From DAIUCA01 sp964613675 (GTDB lineage Bacteria > Pseudomonadota > Gammaproteobacteria > Competibacterales > Competibacteraceae), in contig CAZTIH010000043.1 in the NCBI GenBank assembly GCA_964613675.1, positions 1 to 17,488 of the forward strand: a stretch of 17,488 nucleotides of DNA, written 5' to 3'. The stretch's first letter is position 1, and each line of letters starts with the position of its first letter. This document shows positions 6,961 to 14,542 of the stretch, one piece after another. The position numbers were made by a program, and so were the translations under genes. The notes beneath the pieces were generated by a model. That model saw nothing but the letters and a program-made list of their open reading frames with translations, was not told the origin of the DNA and did not search any database.

Positions 6961-8631
6961 TCATCGTCGGGGGCGCTTGGGTCGATCCCCTAGCAGAACG
7001 CTGAATACTAGATAAAAACCACAACCCGCCGCCCCAAGAAACATGATGATTCCAAAGGCAGGATAGCCCCAAAGTGTGTGCGTACTTTCAACCTGCATCA
7101 TCATCGCGGCGCCAATAATCAGCGCGGCAAGTACCAGGCCCAGGGCAATGCGATTAGCAATTTTATGGAGACTGTCGATTAACCGCACTTCGTCGATGGC
7201 ATTGATTTTGAGTTCAAACTGCTGACGAACGAGCGAGTCAAGCAATGTATTTAAGCGGTCAGGGAGCTGGCGTGTTAATCGTTGGGTTTCCATGAGCGTC
7301 GATAGCACACTGGTAGGCGAAAGCGTTTTTAACATCCGCTGACGCATAATCTGTTCGCTGTGATGCTGCATCACCTTGGTCGAATCGAAATCGGGATGCA
7401 GCAACCGCGTTACATCGTCTAAATTCAATAGCGCTTTCCCTAACACCGCCAGTTCTGCCGCCGGTCGTAAATTGCATTCCGCCGACAACCGCGTGAGTTC
7501 GAGAACCACTCGTCCCTCCGGAGGACGCCGACTCTTCGATTTCTGATAGAACCCAATCACCTCGACTACACCTTTCGTAAACCGCTTTTCGTCGAATTGA
7601 TCCGTCGGGTTCCCCATCGCGGCACAACACTTCGCCACATCCTGTCCCCGCCCCTCGTGGATCGCAAACAGAAGTTTCAAGAGATTTTCCTGTAATTGTC
7701 CGTCGAGGGTCGCCACCATCCCTAAGTCCAACAGGGCCAAGCGACCATCGGGGGTAATCAGAATGTTTCCCGGATGGGGATCGGCATGGAAAAATCCGTG
7801 AACCAGCACTTGATCGAGATAAGCGCTAAAGAGCTTCTCGGCTAAATGTTCAGTGTGAAGTTCAAGACGCGATAAGGGCGTCAATTGGGTTGGTTTTTGG
7901 CCGCGAATGAACTCCATCGTCAAGATTCGCGAACTCGTTAATTCGGGTACCGATTGCGGAATCAGAATCTGTGGATAATCCTGAAGATACTCCCCCAAGG
8001 TGATCTGATTCTCGGCTTCTTGGCGAAAATCTAGCTCTCGTAACAGGGTTTTGTGGAAGTTATCCAGAATCTCACTGATCGAAAACTGCCGCCCAATATT
8101 GGTGTAATAATCAATCGTACTAATGATGTCCCGTAAGGATTCAAAATCATCGAGGATGGTTTGACGGATGTTAGGCCGCTGCACTTTCACCGCAACTTCT
8201 CGCCCGTCCTGTAGCTGTGCTCGGTGAACCTGCCCCAACGACGCCGCCGCAATTGGAGTGGGATCAAACTCCCGAAACACCTTCCCCACCCGTACCCCTA
8301 ACTCCCGCGAGATCGCCGCCTCGACCTCGTGAAAGGGAAACGGCGCGACATCGTCCTGTAACCGCGCAAGGGCCTCCAGGTAAGGCGGCGACATCAAATC
8401 CGCTCGCGTAGAAAGCATTTGACCCAGTTTAATGAAGGTTGGGCCGAGATTTTCTAGGTCTTGGGTGAGCTGTTCGGGAACACCGTCGGCGACCTGAACC
8501 TTAAGTCGCTCATCGTCCATGAGCTGGTCAAACCGTTGATATTGCAGCAGTTTTTTGCGGCTGTACTTCAAAATTAAACCGGCAATATCGCGGTAACGCT
8601 TCAGTCGTTGGGGTTTAAGCGACAGACTCAT
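6961..8631 (-). CDS. UbiB/ABC1/AarF family atypical kinase-like protein
   Basis: UbiB-family proteins are membrane-attached atypical kinase-like ATPases needed for coenzyme Q synthesis or quinone/lipid handling. In this 556-residue protein the family hallmarks are intact: the KxGQ motif (KLGQ at 68-71, within FIKLGQMLSTRADL), the alanine-rich loop replacing the P-loop (AAASLGQVHRA, 128-138), the nucleotide-binding Lys149 in VAVKVQRP, catalytic HADPHPGN at 282-289 and the metal-binding DLG at 302-304. Two hydrophobic segments at about 492-512 and 522-547 anchor the C-terminus. The length matches E. coli UbiB (546), but ubiE and ubiJ, its usual neighbours, are absent and the motif reads HADPHPGN rather than HADMHPGN, so it may be a paralogue rather than the true ubiB. 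The ATG at 8631 has AAAGGA 8 bases upstream. It lies in the serA operon. Confidence 0.9.
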   Translation of the reverse strand: MSLSLKPQRLKRYRDIAGLILKYSRKKLLQYQRFDQLMDDERLKVQVADGVPEQLTQDLENLGPTFIKLGQMLSTRADLMSPPYLEALARLQDDVAPFPFHEVEAAISRELGVRVGKVFREFDPTPIAAASLGQVHRAQLQDGREVAVKVQRPNIRQTILDDFESLRDIISTIDYYTNIGRQFSISEILDNFHKTLLRELDFRQEAENQITLGEYLQDYPQILIPQSVPELTSSRILTMEFIRGQKPTQLTPLSRLELHTEHLAEKLFSAYLDQVLVHGFFHADPHPGNILITPDGRLALLDLGMVATLDGQLQENLLKLLFAIHEGRGQDVAKCCAAMGNPTDQFDEKRFTKGVVEVIGFYQKSKSRRPPEGRVVLELTRLSAECNLRPAAELAVLGKALLNLDDVTRLLHPDFDSTKVMQHHSEQIMRQRMLKTLSPTSVLSTLMETQRLTRQLPDRLNTLLDSLVRQQFELKINAIDEVRLIDSLHKIANRIALGLVLAALIIGAAMMMQVESTHTLWGYPAFGIIMFLGAAGCGFYLVFSVLLGDRPKRPRR

Positions 8632-8657
8632 GAGACGATCCTTTAGAAAGACGTGAG

Positions 8658-9458
8658 TTATAACCCTTGTTCGTCAAGCCAAGCCGCCAACGCCGCCGCC
8701 GCCCAAGGCCAATGGGTGTCGAGCATCATGGCATGGGCAATATTGGGCACGACCTGCAACGGGGCGTTGTATGTGTGGGCAGTGAGACCCAAGGAAAAAG
8801 GCGGAATTAGCGCGTCCCGTTCCGCCCCTAATACCAGCGTAGGACAGGCGTAATGTCGTCCAGGAACAGGCAAACCGAGTCCCAACATGTCCATCAATGC
8901 ACGGGGTGACTCACCTTGGCTTTGGCGACACAACCGCGCAACCCGTTCATCGGGAACATCTGCCGAAAACAGCGCACGACGGGCCATCTGTAAGGGGATA
9001 GCGTTCGGACCAAAGTTCTGTAAGAGATTCAGATTGAACAATAGAACGGGGTCTTGTAACCACAACCACCAGGTCGGCCAAAAAAGCCCATCTGGGGGCA
9101 AAGAAGCCATCAACACTGCGGCTGTGAGGGGCTGCCGTTGCATGAGCTTTTGCACGATCATTCCCCCCATCGAATGCCCGACCAAAATCGGTGCGGGCGA
9201 CAAGGTGGCGGCCACCGACGCGACATCATCGGTAAAATCTTCGAGAGACGCCATTAACAACGCCCCTCGACTTTTGCCATGCCCCCGCAAACTCACCGCA
9301 TGAACGTCGTAACCGCGTTCCACAAAGTAGCCCGCAAAGCCCTCATCCCAACACCAAGCCCCCGCAAACGCACCATGAATCAACAACAGAGGGTGAGGAC
9401 GAGTTACTTGGCGGGGTTGCCAATGCAAACACTCCAACGCGGGCATTAAAGCGGTCAT
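8658..9458 (-). CDS. Alpha/beta-fold hydrolase
   Basis: A 266-residue single-domain alpha/beta hydrolase, probably cytoplasmic. The oxyanion-hole segment is LLLIHGAFAGAW (24-35), the nucleophile elbow is GHSMGG with Ser96, the acid is likely Asp215 (GAERDALIPP) and the base His242 (NIAHAMMLD). The cap region (about 121-190) contains a Trp/Leu-rich stretch, PTWWLWLQDPVLLFNLNLL, suggesting a hydrophobic substrate pocket. The motifs show an esterase, lipase or related hydrolase, but the substrate cannot be inferred. AGAGGT 5-6 bases before the ATG at 9458 supports the start. It lies 34 bases after serA and 26 before the UbiB-like gene, so it is probably cotranscribed with both. No signal peptide is seen. 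Confidence 0.87.
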   Translation of the reverse strand: MTALMPALECLHWQPRQVTRPHPLLLIHGAFAGAWCWDEGFAGYFVERGYDVHAVSLRGHGKSRGALLMASLEDFTDDVASVAATLSPAPILVGHSMGGMIVQKLMQRQPLTAAVLMASLPPDGLFWPTWWLWLQDPVLLFNLNLLQNFGPNAIPLQMARRALFSADVPDERVARLCRQSQGESPRALMDMLGLGLPVPGRHYACPTLVLGAERDALIPPFSLGLTAHTYNAPLQVVPNIAHAMMLDTHWPWAAAALAAWLDEQGL

Positions 9459-9492
9459 AAATTACCTCTAACTCAGTTAATACATAGACGAT

Positions 9493-10728
9493 TTAATACA
9501 GCACACGGGCGCGTAGCGTATTCGGGATCTGTTTCAACTCCTGAAGGGCCCGACTGCTTGCATCCGGATCGGCTTCGATGTCGATGACGACATACCCCAC
9601 CTGATCGCGAGTTTGCAGATATTGTGCGGCCACATTGATTTGTTGACGGGAAAATACGTCGTTTACCGCCCGCAATAATCCGGGTTCGTTGCGATGGATG
9701 TGCAGCAAACGGTGGCAATTGGGATGTTCGGGTAACGAAGCTTCTGGAAAATTCACCGCCGTCAATGTGGAACCGTTATCGCTATATTTCACCAACTTAA
9801 TCGACACCTCAGTGCCGATATTCTGCTGCGCTTCCATCGTGGAACCGCCGATGTGCGGCGTCAAAATCACCTGTTCAAACCGCTGCAATGGAGACACAAA
9901 CGCTTCGTCGTTCGCTTTCGGCTCGACGGGAAATACATCTATGGCGGCTCCCCGAAGATGTCCCGATTCGAGCGAGGCGGCCAGCGCGTCGATGTCCACC
10001 ACGGTTCCGCGCGACGCATTAATTAATGCTGCACCCGCCTTCATGCGTGCTAACTCATTGACGCCAATCATATTATGCGTTTGGGGCGTTTCGGGCACAT
10101 GAAGCGTCACGATGTCGGCTTCTTGCAACAACGCCGCGAGCGACTCACGCGGTTGGGCGTTCCCAAGGGCGAGCTTGGTTTCGATGTCGTAAAAAATCAC
10201 CTTCAACCCTAACCCCTCCATCAACACGCCCACCTGCGTGCCAATGTGGCCGTATCCCACAATCCCGATGGTCTTGCCGCGCACCTCAAAGCATTGATCG
10301 GCCGACTTAATCCAACCGCCGACGTGAGCCGCTGCATTCCGACGGGGAAGGTCGCGCATGAGAAAAATCGTCTCCGCCACCACCAGTTCGGCCACGCTGC
10401 GCGTGTTAGAAAACGGCGCATTGAACACCGGAACCCCGTGCAACTGCGCAGCGGTGAGATTCACCTGATTGGTACCGATACAAAAGCATCCCACCGCCAG
10501 GAGATGAGGGGCGTTTTGAAAGACTTCGGCGGTCAATTGGGTACGGGAACGGATGCCCAAAATATGGGCGTCGCGCACTTTTTCGATGAGCGCCGCCCCC
10601 GTCAAAGCACCTTTCAACCGTTCAATTTGGGCGTACCCCGCCTGTTCAAACCCTTCTACAGCGCTGTCGTGAATCCCTTCGAGCAATAACACTTTCATCT
10701 TGGACTTGTCGTAGGACGTTTTCTTCAT
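9493..10728 (-). CDS. serA: D-3-phosphoglycerate dehydrogenase
   Basis: Oxidises 3-phospho-D-glycerate to 3-phosphohydroxypyruvate with NAD+, the committed step of serine synthesis; enzymes of this type can also reduce 2-oxoglutarate to D-2-hydroxyglutarate. The 411-residue protein aligns nearly end to end with E. coli SerA (410). The Rossmann motif GIVGYGHIGTQVG is at 155-167; the catalytic residues Arg240 (NASRGTVVD), Glu269 (DVFPVEP) and His292 (LTPHIGGST) fall at the E. coli numbers; a C-terminal ACT domain (about 338-411, HIHRNEPGLL...VVIDIEAD) implies serine feedback inhibition. The frame is open 22 codons further upstream to 10794, but the ATG at 10728 matches the E. coli N-terminus (MKKTSYDKSKMKVLLLEG). 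It heads a minus-strand operon and is divergent from the D-2-hydroxyglutarate dehydrogenase candidate. Confidence 0.97.
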   Translation of the reverse strand: MKKTSYDKSKMKVLLLEGIHDSAVEGFEQAGYAQIERLKGALTGAALIEKVRDAHILGIRSRTQLTAEVFQNAPHLLAVGCFCIGTNQVNLTAAQLHGVPVFNAPFSNTRSVAELVVAETIFLMRDLPRRNAAAHVGGWIKSADQCFEVRGKTIGIVGYGHIGTQVGVLMEGLGLKVIFYDIETKLALGNAQPRESLAALLQEADIVTLHVPETPQTHNMIGVNELARMKAGAALINASRGTVVDIDALAASLESGHLRGAAIDVFPVEPKANDEAFVSPLQRFEQVILTPHIGGSTMEAQQNIGTEVSIKLVKYSDNGSTLTAVNFPEASLPEHPNCHRLLHIHRNEPGLLRAVNDVFSRQQINVAAQYLQTRDQVGYVVIDIEADPDASSRALQELKQIPNTLRARVLY

Positions 10729-10747
10729 GAGGTTGCTACTCAGCGCA

Positions 10748-10811
10748 AAGGGCCGTAAATCTACGCAACGCCCGAAAGTCGGACAACTTCCCAATGCGTT
10801 AACCGGCCCTT
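10748..10811. promoter_or_regulatory. Nested inverted repeat in the serA/dehydrogenase intergenic region
   Basis: AAGGGCCG (10748-10755) is a perfect inverted match to CGGCCCTT (10804-10811), and inside them ACGCA (10763-10767) matches TGCGT (10795-10799), all nearly centred on 10780. One outer arm falls on the predicted serA start of transcription and the other lies upstream of the serA -35. This is the placement of a repressor or activator dyad, though no known operator consensus is recognised. Confidence 0.35.
10758..10786 (-). promoter_or_regulatory. Candidate sigma70-type promoter of serA
   Basis: On the minus strand TTGTCC (10786-10781), a 17-base spacer and TAGATT (10763-10758) form a plausible -35/-10 pair, each matching consensus at four of six positions. 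Transcription would start near 10751, leaving a leader of about 23 bases before the serA ATG. Confidence 0.4.
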
Positions 10812-10861
10812 AATTGCCGAAATAAGCGCCTTTTCTTCACCGTTTTTGAGAATAATTACGC

Positions 10862-12247
10862 ATGAATGTCGTTGCCATTGATTTAGAAATTTTACATCGC
10901 CAACAGCTCACTGTGCGGACGGACGCATCGAGTTTGGCACAGTACGGCCGCGATTGGACCCGTCATTGGACCCCTCAACCGACGGCTATTGTTTTTCCGC
11001 AAACCCTTGAACAGATTCAGTTTTTAGTGAAATGGGCCAATGAACAGCGCGTCGCACTCGTGCCTTCTGGGGGACGGACGGGTTTAAGTGGAGGAGCGGT
11101 GGCGTATCAGGGCGAAATCGTCGTGTCTCTAGAGAAGATGAACCGAATCCTGGATTTTGACCCGATTGAACGCACCGTGCGCTGTGAAGCGGGCGTGATT
11201 ACCGAAGTTCTGCAACAATTTGCGAAAGAAAAAGGGCTGTATTATCCCGTGGACTTTGCAGCACGGGGATCCAGTCAAATTGGCGGAAACATCGCGACTA
11301 ATGCGGGCGGAATCAAAGTTTTACGCTACGGACTGACGCGAGATTGGGTGACGGATCTCACGGTTGTCACGGGAACGGGCGATTGTCTGCACCTCAACCG
11401 AGGACTCATTAAGAACGCGACCGGTTATGACTTAAGACATCTATTCATCGGTAGCGAAGGCACTTTAGGGATCATCGTCGAAGCCACAATTAAGCTCACC
11501 TTACCGCCCCCCGAATTAGCGGTAATGGTCTTTGCGGTCCCGAGTTTGAATGCCCTCACTCAAGTCTTCCAAATCACCCAAAAAACCTTGCCATTACAAG
11601 CATTTGAGTTCTTTTCAGACAAAGCGCTAAATCATGTTTTGGCCAAGGGATTAATGCGACCTTTTGAAACGGAAACGCCCTATTACGCCCTTGTCGAATT
11701 TGAGGTTCACGACCCCTCGACGACCGATAAAGCGATGGCGTTATTTGAGCAACTTGCCGAAGCAGAACATGTTCTGGATGGGGTCTTAAGTCAGAACCAA
11801 ACCCAAGCCGCACAGTTATGGCAGCTACGCGAAGATATTACGGAGTCTATTGCCGTCTTCACGCCTTATAAAAACGATATTGCTTTACGTATCAAACAGA
11901 TACCCGCCTTCTTAGACCAAGCAGATGGCCTGTTTAATCGGTTATATCCCGATTTTGAGGTGATTTGGTTTGGGCACATTGGCGATGGCAATTTGCATAT
12001 CAGCGTCTTGAAACCCCAAAGTGTCGATCAAGCCACTTTTGAGCATCGTTGTCATGAAGCGAGCAACCAACTTTTTGAATTACTTGAACAATTTGGTGGC
12101 ACGATCTCGGCGGAACACGGCGTGGGGTTACTCAAAAAACCCTTTCTTCATTACACGCGCCCGCCCACCGAAATCGCTTATCTACAGGCGATTCGTCGTG
12201 CCTTTGACCCGAACGGGATTCTGAATCCTGGCAAACTGTTCGATTGA
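10862..12247 (+). CDS. FAD-linked oxidase, probable D-2-hydroxyglutarate dehydrogenase
   Basis: A 461-residue member of the GlcD/D-lactate/D-2-hydroxyglutarate dehydrogenase family, which oxidises D-2-hydroxy acids and passes electrons through FAD to a flavoprotein or quinone acceptor. The N-terminal FAD-binding domain has PSGGRTGLSGG at 68-78, GGNIATNAGG at 141-150 and GSEGTLGI at 197-204; the C-terminal FAD-oxidase domain has GHIGDGNLHI at 371-380 (His372 and His379, expected metal ligands) and ISAEHGVG at 415-422. The substrate is inferred from context: the gene is divergent from serA with 133 bases between them, as described for the D-2-hydroxyglutarate dehydrogenase that recycles the SerA by-product in Pseudomonas. 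D-lactate or glycolate remain possible; no glcE or glcF follows. The start has a weak ribosome-binding site. The next gene begins 7 bases after its stop. Confidence 0.85.
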   Translation: MNVVAIDLEILHRQQLTVRTDASSLAQYGRDWTRHWTPQPTAIVFPQTLEQIQFLVKWANEQRVALVPSGGRTGLSGGAVAYQGEIVVSLEKMNRILDFDPIERTVRCEAGVITEVLQQFAKEKGLYYPVDFAARGSSQIGGNIATNAGGIKVLRYGLTRDWVTDLTVVTGTGDCLHLNRGLIKNATGYDLRHLFIGSEGTLGIIVEATIKLTLPPPELAVMVFAVPSLNALTQVFQITQKTLPLQAFEFFSDKALNHVLAKGLMRPFETETPYYALVEFEVHDPSTTDKAMALFEQLAEAEHVLDGVLSQNQTQAAQLWQLREDITESIAVFTPYKNDIALRIKQIPAFLDQADGLFNRLYPDFEVIWFGHIGDGNLHISVLKPQSVDQATFEHRCHEASNQLFELLEQFGGTISAEHGVGLLKKPFLHYTRPPTEIAYLQAIRRAFDPNGILNPGKLFD

Positions 12248-12254
12248 TGCGCCA

Positions 12255-13448
12255 ATGAACTACGATTTTGTGGTAATTGGCGGCGGTATCAGCGGGCTGT
12301 CGGCGGCTTGGTACGCGCAACAGGCCGGTCAATCGGTGGTGGTGCTCGAACGCACTGGCGAATTCGGAGGCTGTATTCAGTCTGCGCCCCTCACTTCCGA
12401 CTTCTGGACAGAATTGGGCGCACATAGCCTGTTCAATTCTTATGGTGGCGTGATTGATCTGCTGCAAGATGCGGAGTTATCCGAATACATCTGCAAAAAA
12501 GGCAAACTGCAATTTCAATTGTGGACGGCAAAAAATCAGCGCAGATCCATCGTTGGAGCATTGAATTGGTTAGAATTATTGCGTTACGGCCCCCGCTTTT
12601 TTCGACTTCAGCGTGCGGGAAAAACGGTCTCTGAATACTACGGCCAGATTGTCGGGCCGCAGAATTTCGCCCGCGTCTTTGCGCCGGCATTTAGCGCTGT
12701 GATTTGTCAACCCGCCCACGATTTTCCCGCCGATGCGTTATTTGGCAGCCGACCTCGCCGTCAGAAAATTCCGCGCAGTTTCACTTTAAGCGAAGGGATT
12801 CAAATGCTGACGCGGCAACTGGCCCGACAACTGACTGTGGTTCCCCATGCCGAGGTGACGGCTCTTCATCTCGCTGAACGCGCTACTGAAAGGTCTGAAG
12901 TGACGGTTGCAGATGGGCGGCGGTTTTACGGACGGCACTTAGTGGTCGCGACTCCGATAAAGGTCACAAACACTTTATTATCAACAAGTTGTCCATCAAT
13001 TGCTGCTCTTCTGAACCCCATCGAATCGGCGATGATTTACACGACCGCAGTAGTGGTTTCTCAAGCGGCGGTGAAAATTCCCCCCTTAGCCGGTTTGATT
13101 GGGGAATCCGCAGACTTCTACTCAGCCGTTTCTCGGGACTATCGCCCTCATCCTACGTTGCGGAGCTTCACTTTTCATTTCAAACCCCATCTTTCAGATG
13201 AAACGCAGCGAATTGAACGGATTGCTCAGACGCTTCAGATTTCTGCAAATGAATTTGTGGCGACCCATCACAAAATCAATGAGTTACCCATTTTGCGGCG
13301 TGGTCATCAGCAGCGTATTGCCCAAATCGACGACGCTTTGACTCCTTTACCGTTGCATCTCACGGGCAACTATCTCACAGGGCTTTCGCTCGAAGATTGC
13401 GTTCAGCGTTCCCAGAAAATCATGCGTTCTTTGGGACATCTTTCTTAA
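12255..13448 (+). CDS. Protoporphyrinogen oxidase-like FAD flavoprotein
   Basis: A 397-residue FAD-dependent amine-oxidase-fold protein. It begins with the dinucleotide-binding motif VVIGGGISGLSAAWYA (6-21) and acidic LER at 31-33. PPOX (HemY-type) features follow: ELGAHSLFNS (53-62), the central FAPAFSAVICQPAHDFPADALF (142-163) resembling the family's FxSGVYAGDPxxLS segment, LSEGIQMLTRQLA (178-190), and the C-terminal FAD-contact motif LTGNYLTGLSLEDCV (369-383), close to the GNYLxGVSLGDCV of PPOX enzymes. If the assignment holds, it oxidises protoporphyrinogen IX or coproporphyrinogen III late in haem synthesis. It is shorter than typical HemY (about 450-470), and no other haem gene is adjacent, so another porphyrin or amine substrate is possible. 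It starts 7 bases after the dehydrogenase stop and lacks a clear ribosome-binding site, which implies coupled translation. Confidence 0.75.
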   Translation: MNYDFVVIGGGISGLSAAWYAQQAGQSVVVLERTGEFGGCIQSAPLTSDFWTELGAHSLFNSYGGVIDLLQDAELSEYICKKGKLQFQLWTAKNQRRSIVGALNWLELLRYGPRFFRLQRAGKTVSEYYGQIVGPQNFARVFAPAFSAVICQPAHDFPADALFGSRPRRQKIPRSFTLSEGIQMLTRQLARQLTVVPHAEVTALHLAERATERSEVTVADGRRFYGRHLVVATPIKVTNTLLSTSCPSIAALLNPIESAMIYTTAVVVSQAAVKIPPLAGLIGESADFYSAVSRDYRPHPTLRSFTFHFKPHLSDETQRIERIAQTLQISANEFVATHHKINELPILRRGHQQRIAQIDDALTPLPLHLTGNYLTGLSLEDCVQRSQKIMRSLGHLS

Positions 13449-13480
13449 ATTATCACTTTTAAATCAAAGGGTTAACTTGT

Positions 13481-14533
13481 ATGACGATGCAATATCGACG
13501 CCTTGGAAACACCGACCTAATGGTGAGCGTGATCTGCTTAGGGACGATGACTTGGGGCGAGCAGAATACTGAAGCAGAAGCCCAGGCCCAACTGAATTAC
13601 GCCGTCGAGCAGGGCATCAATTTTATCGACACGGCAGAACTGTACGCCATTCCGCCGAAATCAGAGACCTACGGCCTAACTGAGCAGCATTTGGGAAACT
13701 GGTTAAAAATCAGTGGCTTACGCGATAAACTCATCATTGCTACCAAGGTCACTGGTCCCTCTGAAAACTTTGGGTACATGCGCCCCAACTTTCCCCTCGC
13801 GTTGGATCGGAAAAATCTGGAATATGCACTTGATCACAGTTTGCGACGTCTGCAAACCGACTATATCGACCTCTATCAGATTCATTGGCCCGACCGTTCT
13901 GCAAATTATTTTGGTGAACTGGGCTATCTCTATCGCGATGATCCACCGAATGTCACGCCGATTGCGGAAGTTGTCGAAATTCTCGGCGAGTTCGTTAGAG
14001 CGGGGAAAGTTAGACATGTAGGCGTATCGAACGAGACCCCTTGGGGCGTCATGACCTATCTGCACGCCGCTAAGCAACAGAATCTGTCGCCGATTGTTAG
14101 CATTCAGAATCCGTACAATCTCTTAAACCGAACTTTCGAGATCGGTTTAGCCGAAATTTCGCATCGGGAAGCTGTCGGTTTGCTGGCTTATTCGCCCCTC
14201 GCCTTTGGTGCCTTGAGCGGAAAATATCTGAATGGCCAACGTCCGCCCAAGGCACGCCTCACGCTTTATTCCCGTTTTACGCGCTATCTCAATCCTTTAG
14301 GTCAAATCGCGATTGAGCAGTACTGCAACCTCGCTCGGCGTTACGGTCTTGATCCCGCCCAAATGGCCCTTGCATTCGTGAACAGTCGCCCATTTGTCAC
14401 AGCAAACATCATTGGGGCGACGACCCTCGAACAGCTTGCAACCAACATCGCCAGCATCGACCTCACCTTGAGTGATGAGGTGATAGGCGAAATCGAAAAA
14501 ATCCATCAACAACATCCTAATCCCTGTCCCTAA
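13481..14533 (+). CDS. tas: Aldo/keto reductase, Tas family
   Basis: An NADP(H)-dependent aldo/keto reductase of the Tas subfamily; E. coli Tas was found as a suppressor of tyrosine auxotrophy, but its natural substrate is not settled. The 350-residue protein tracks E. coli Tas (346) along its whole length, including GTMTWGEQNTEAEAQAQL (21-38), the long insertion between IDLYQIHWPDR and AEVVEILGEF, VGVSNETPWGVM, IQNPYNLLNR, and LDPAQMALAFVNSRPFV near the end. The catalytic tetrad is Asp50, Tyr55, Lys89 and His135. The ATG at 13481 is preferred to the one at 13487 because AAGGG lies 8-9 bases before it. It follows the flavoprotein gene by 32 bases, probably in the same transcript, and converges on glnS with 9 bases between the stop codons. 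Confidence 0.93.
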   Translation: MTMQYRRLGNTDLMVSVICLGTMTWGEQNTEAEAQAQLNYAVEQGINFIDTAELYAIPPKSETYGLTEQHLGNWLKISGLRDKLIIATKVTGPSENFGYMRPNFPLALDRKNLEYALDHSLRRLQTDYIDLYQIHWPDRSANYFGELGYLYRDDPPNVTPIAEVVEILGEFVRAGKVRHVGVSNETPWGVMTYLHAAKQQNLSPIVSIQNPYNLLNRTFEIGLAEISHREAVGLLAYSPLAFGALSGKYLNGQRPPKARLTLYSRFTRYLNPLGQIAIEQYCNLARRYGLDPAQMALAFVNSRPFVTANIIGATTLEQLATNIASIDLTLSDEVIGEIEKIHQQHPNPCP

Positions 14534-14539
14534 GGGATT
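14519..14539. terminator. Possible hairpin shared by the tas and glnS ends
   Basis: AATCCC (14519-14524) and GGGATT (14534-14539) form a perfect 6-bp stem with a 9-base loop that contains the tas stop codon, between the convergent genes. There is no T tract on either strand, so if it terminates transcription it does so weakly. It could equally protect the 3' ends. Confidence 0.25.
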
Positions 14540-14542
14540 CTG

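Noticed and set aside
10733..10761. TTGCTA-17-TAAATC as a plus-strand promoter for the dehydrogenase gene
   Set aside because: The -10 matches only three of six positions, it would lie within the serA leader, and it implies a 95-base leader; too weak to call.
10729..10794. A 22-residue N-terminal extension of SerA
   Set aside because: It would cover the divergent promoter region, and the start at 10728 matches E. coli SerA residue for residue in position.
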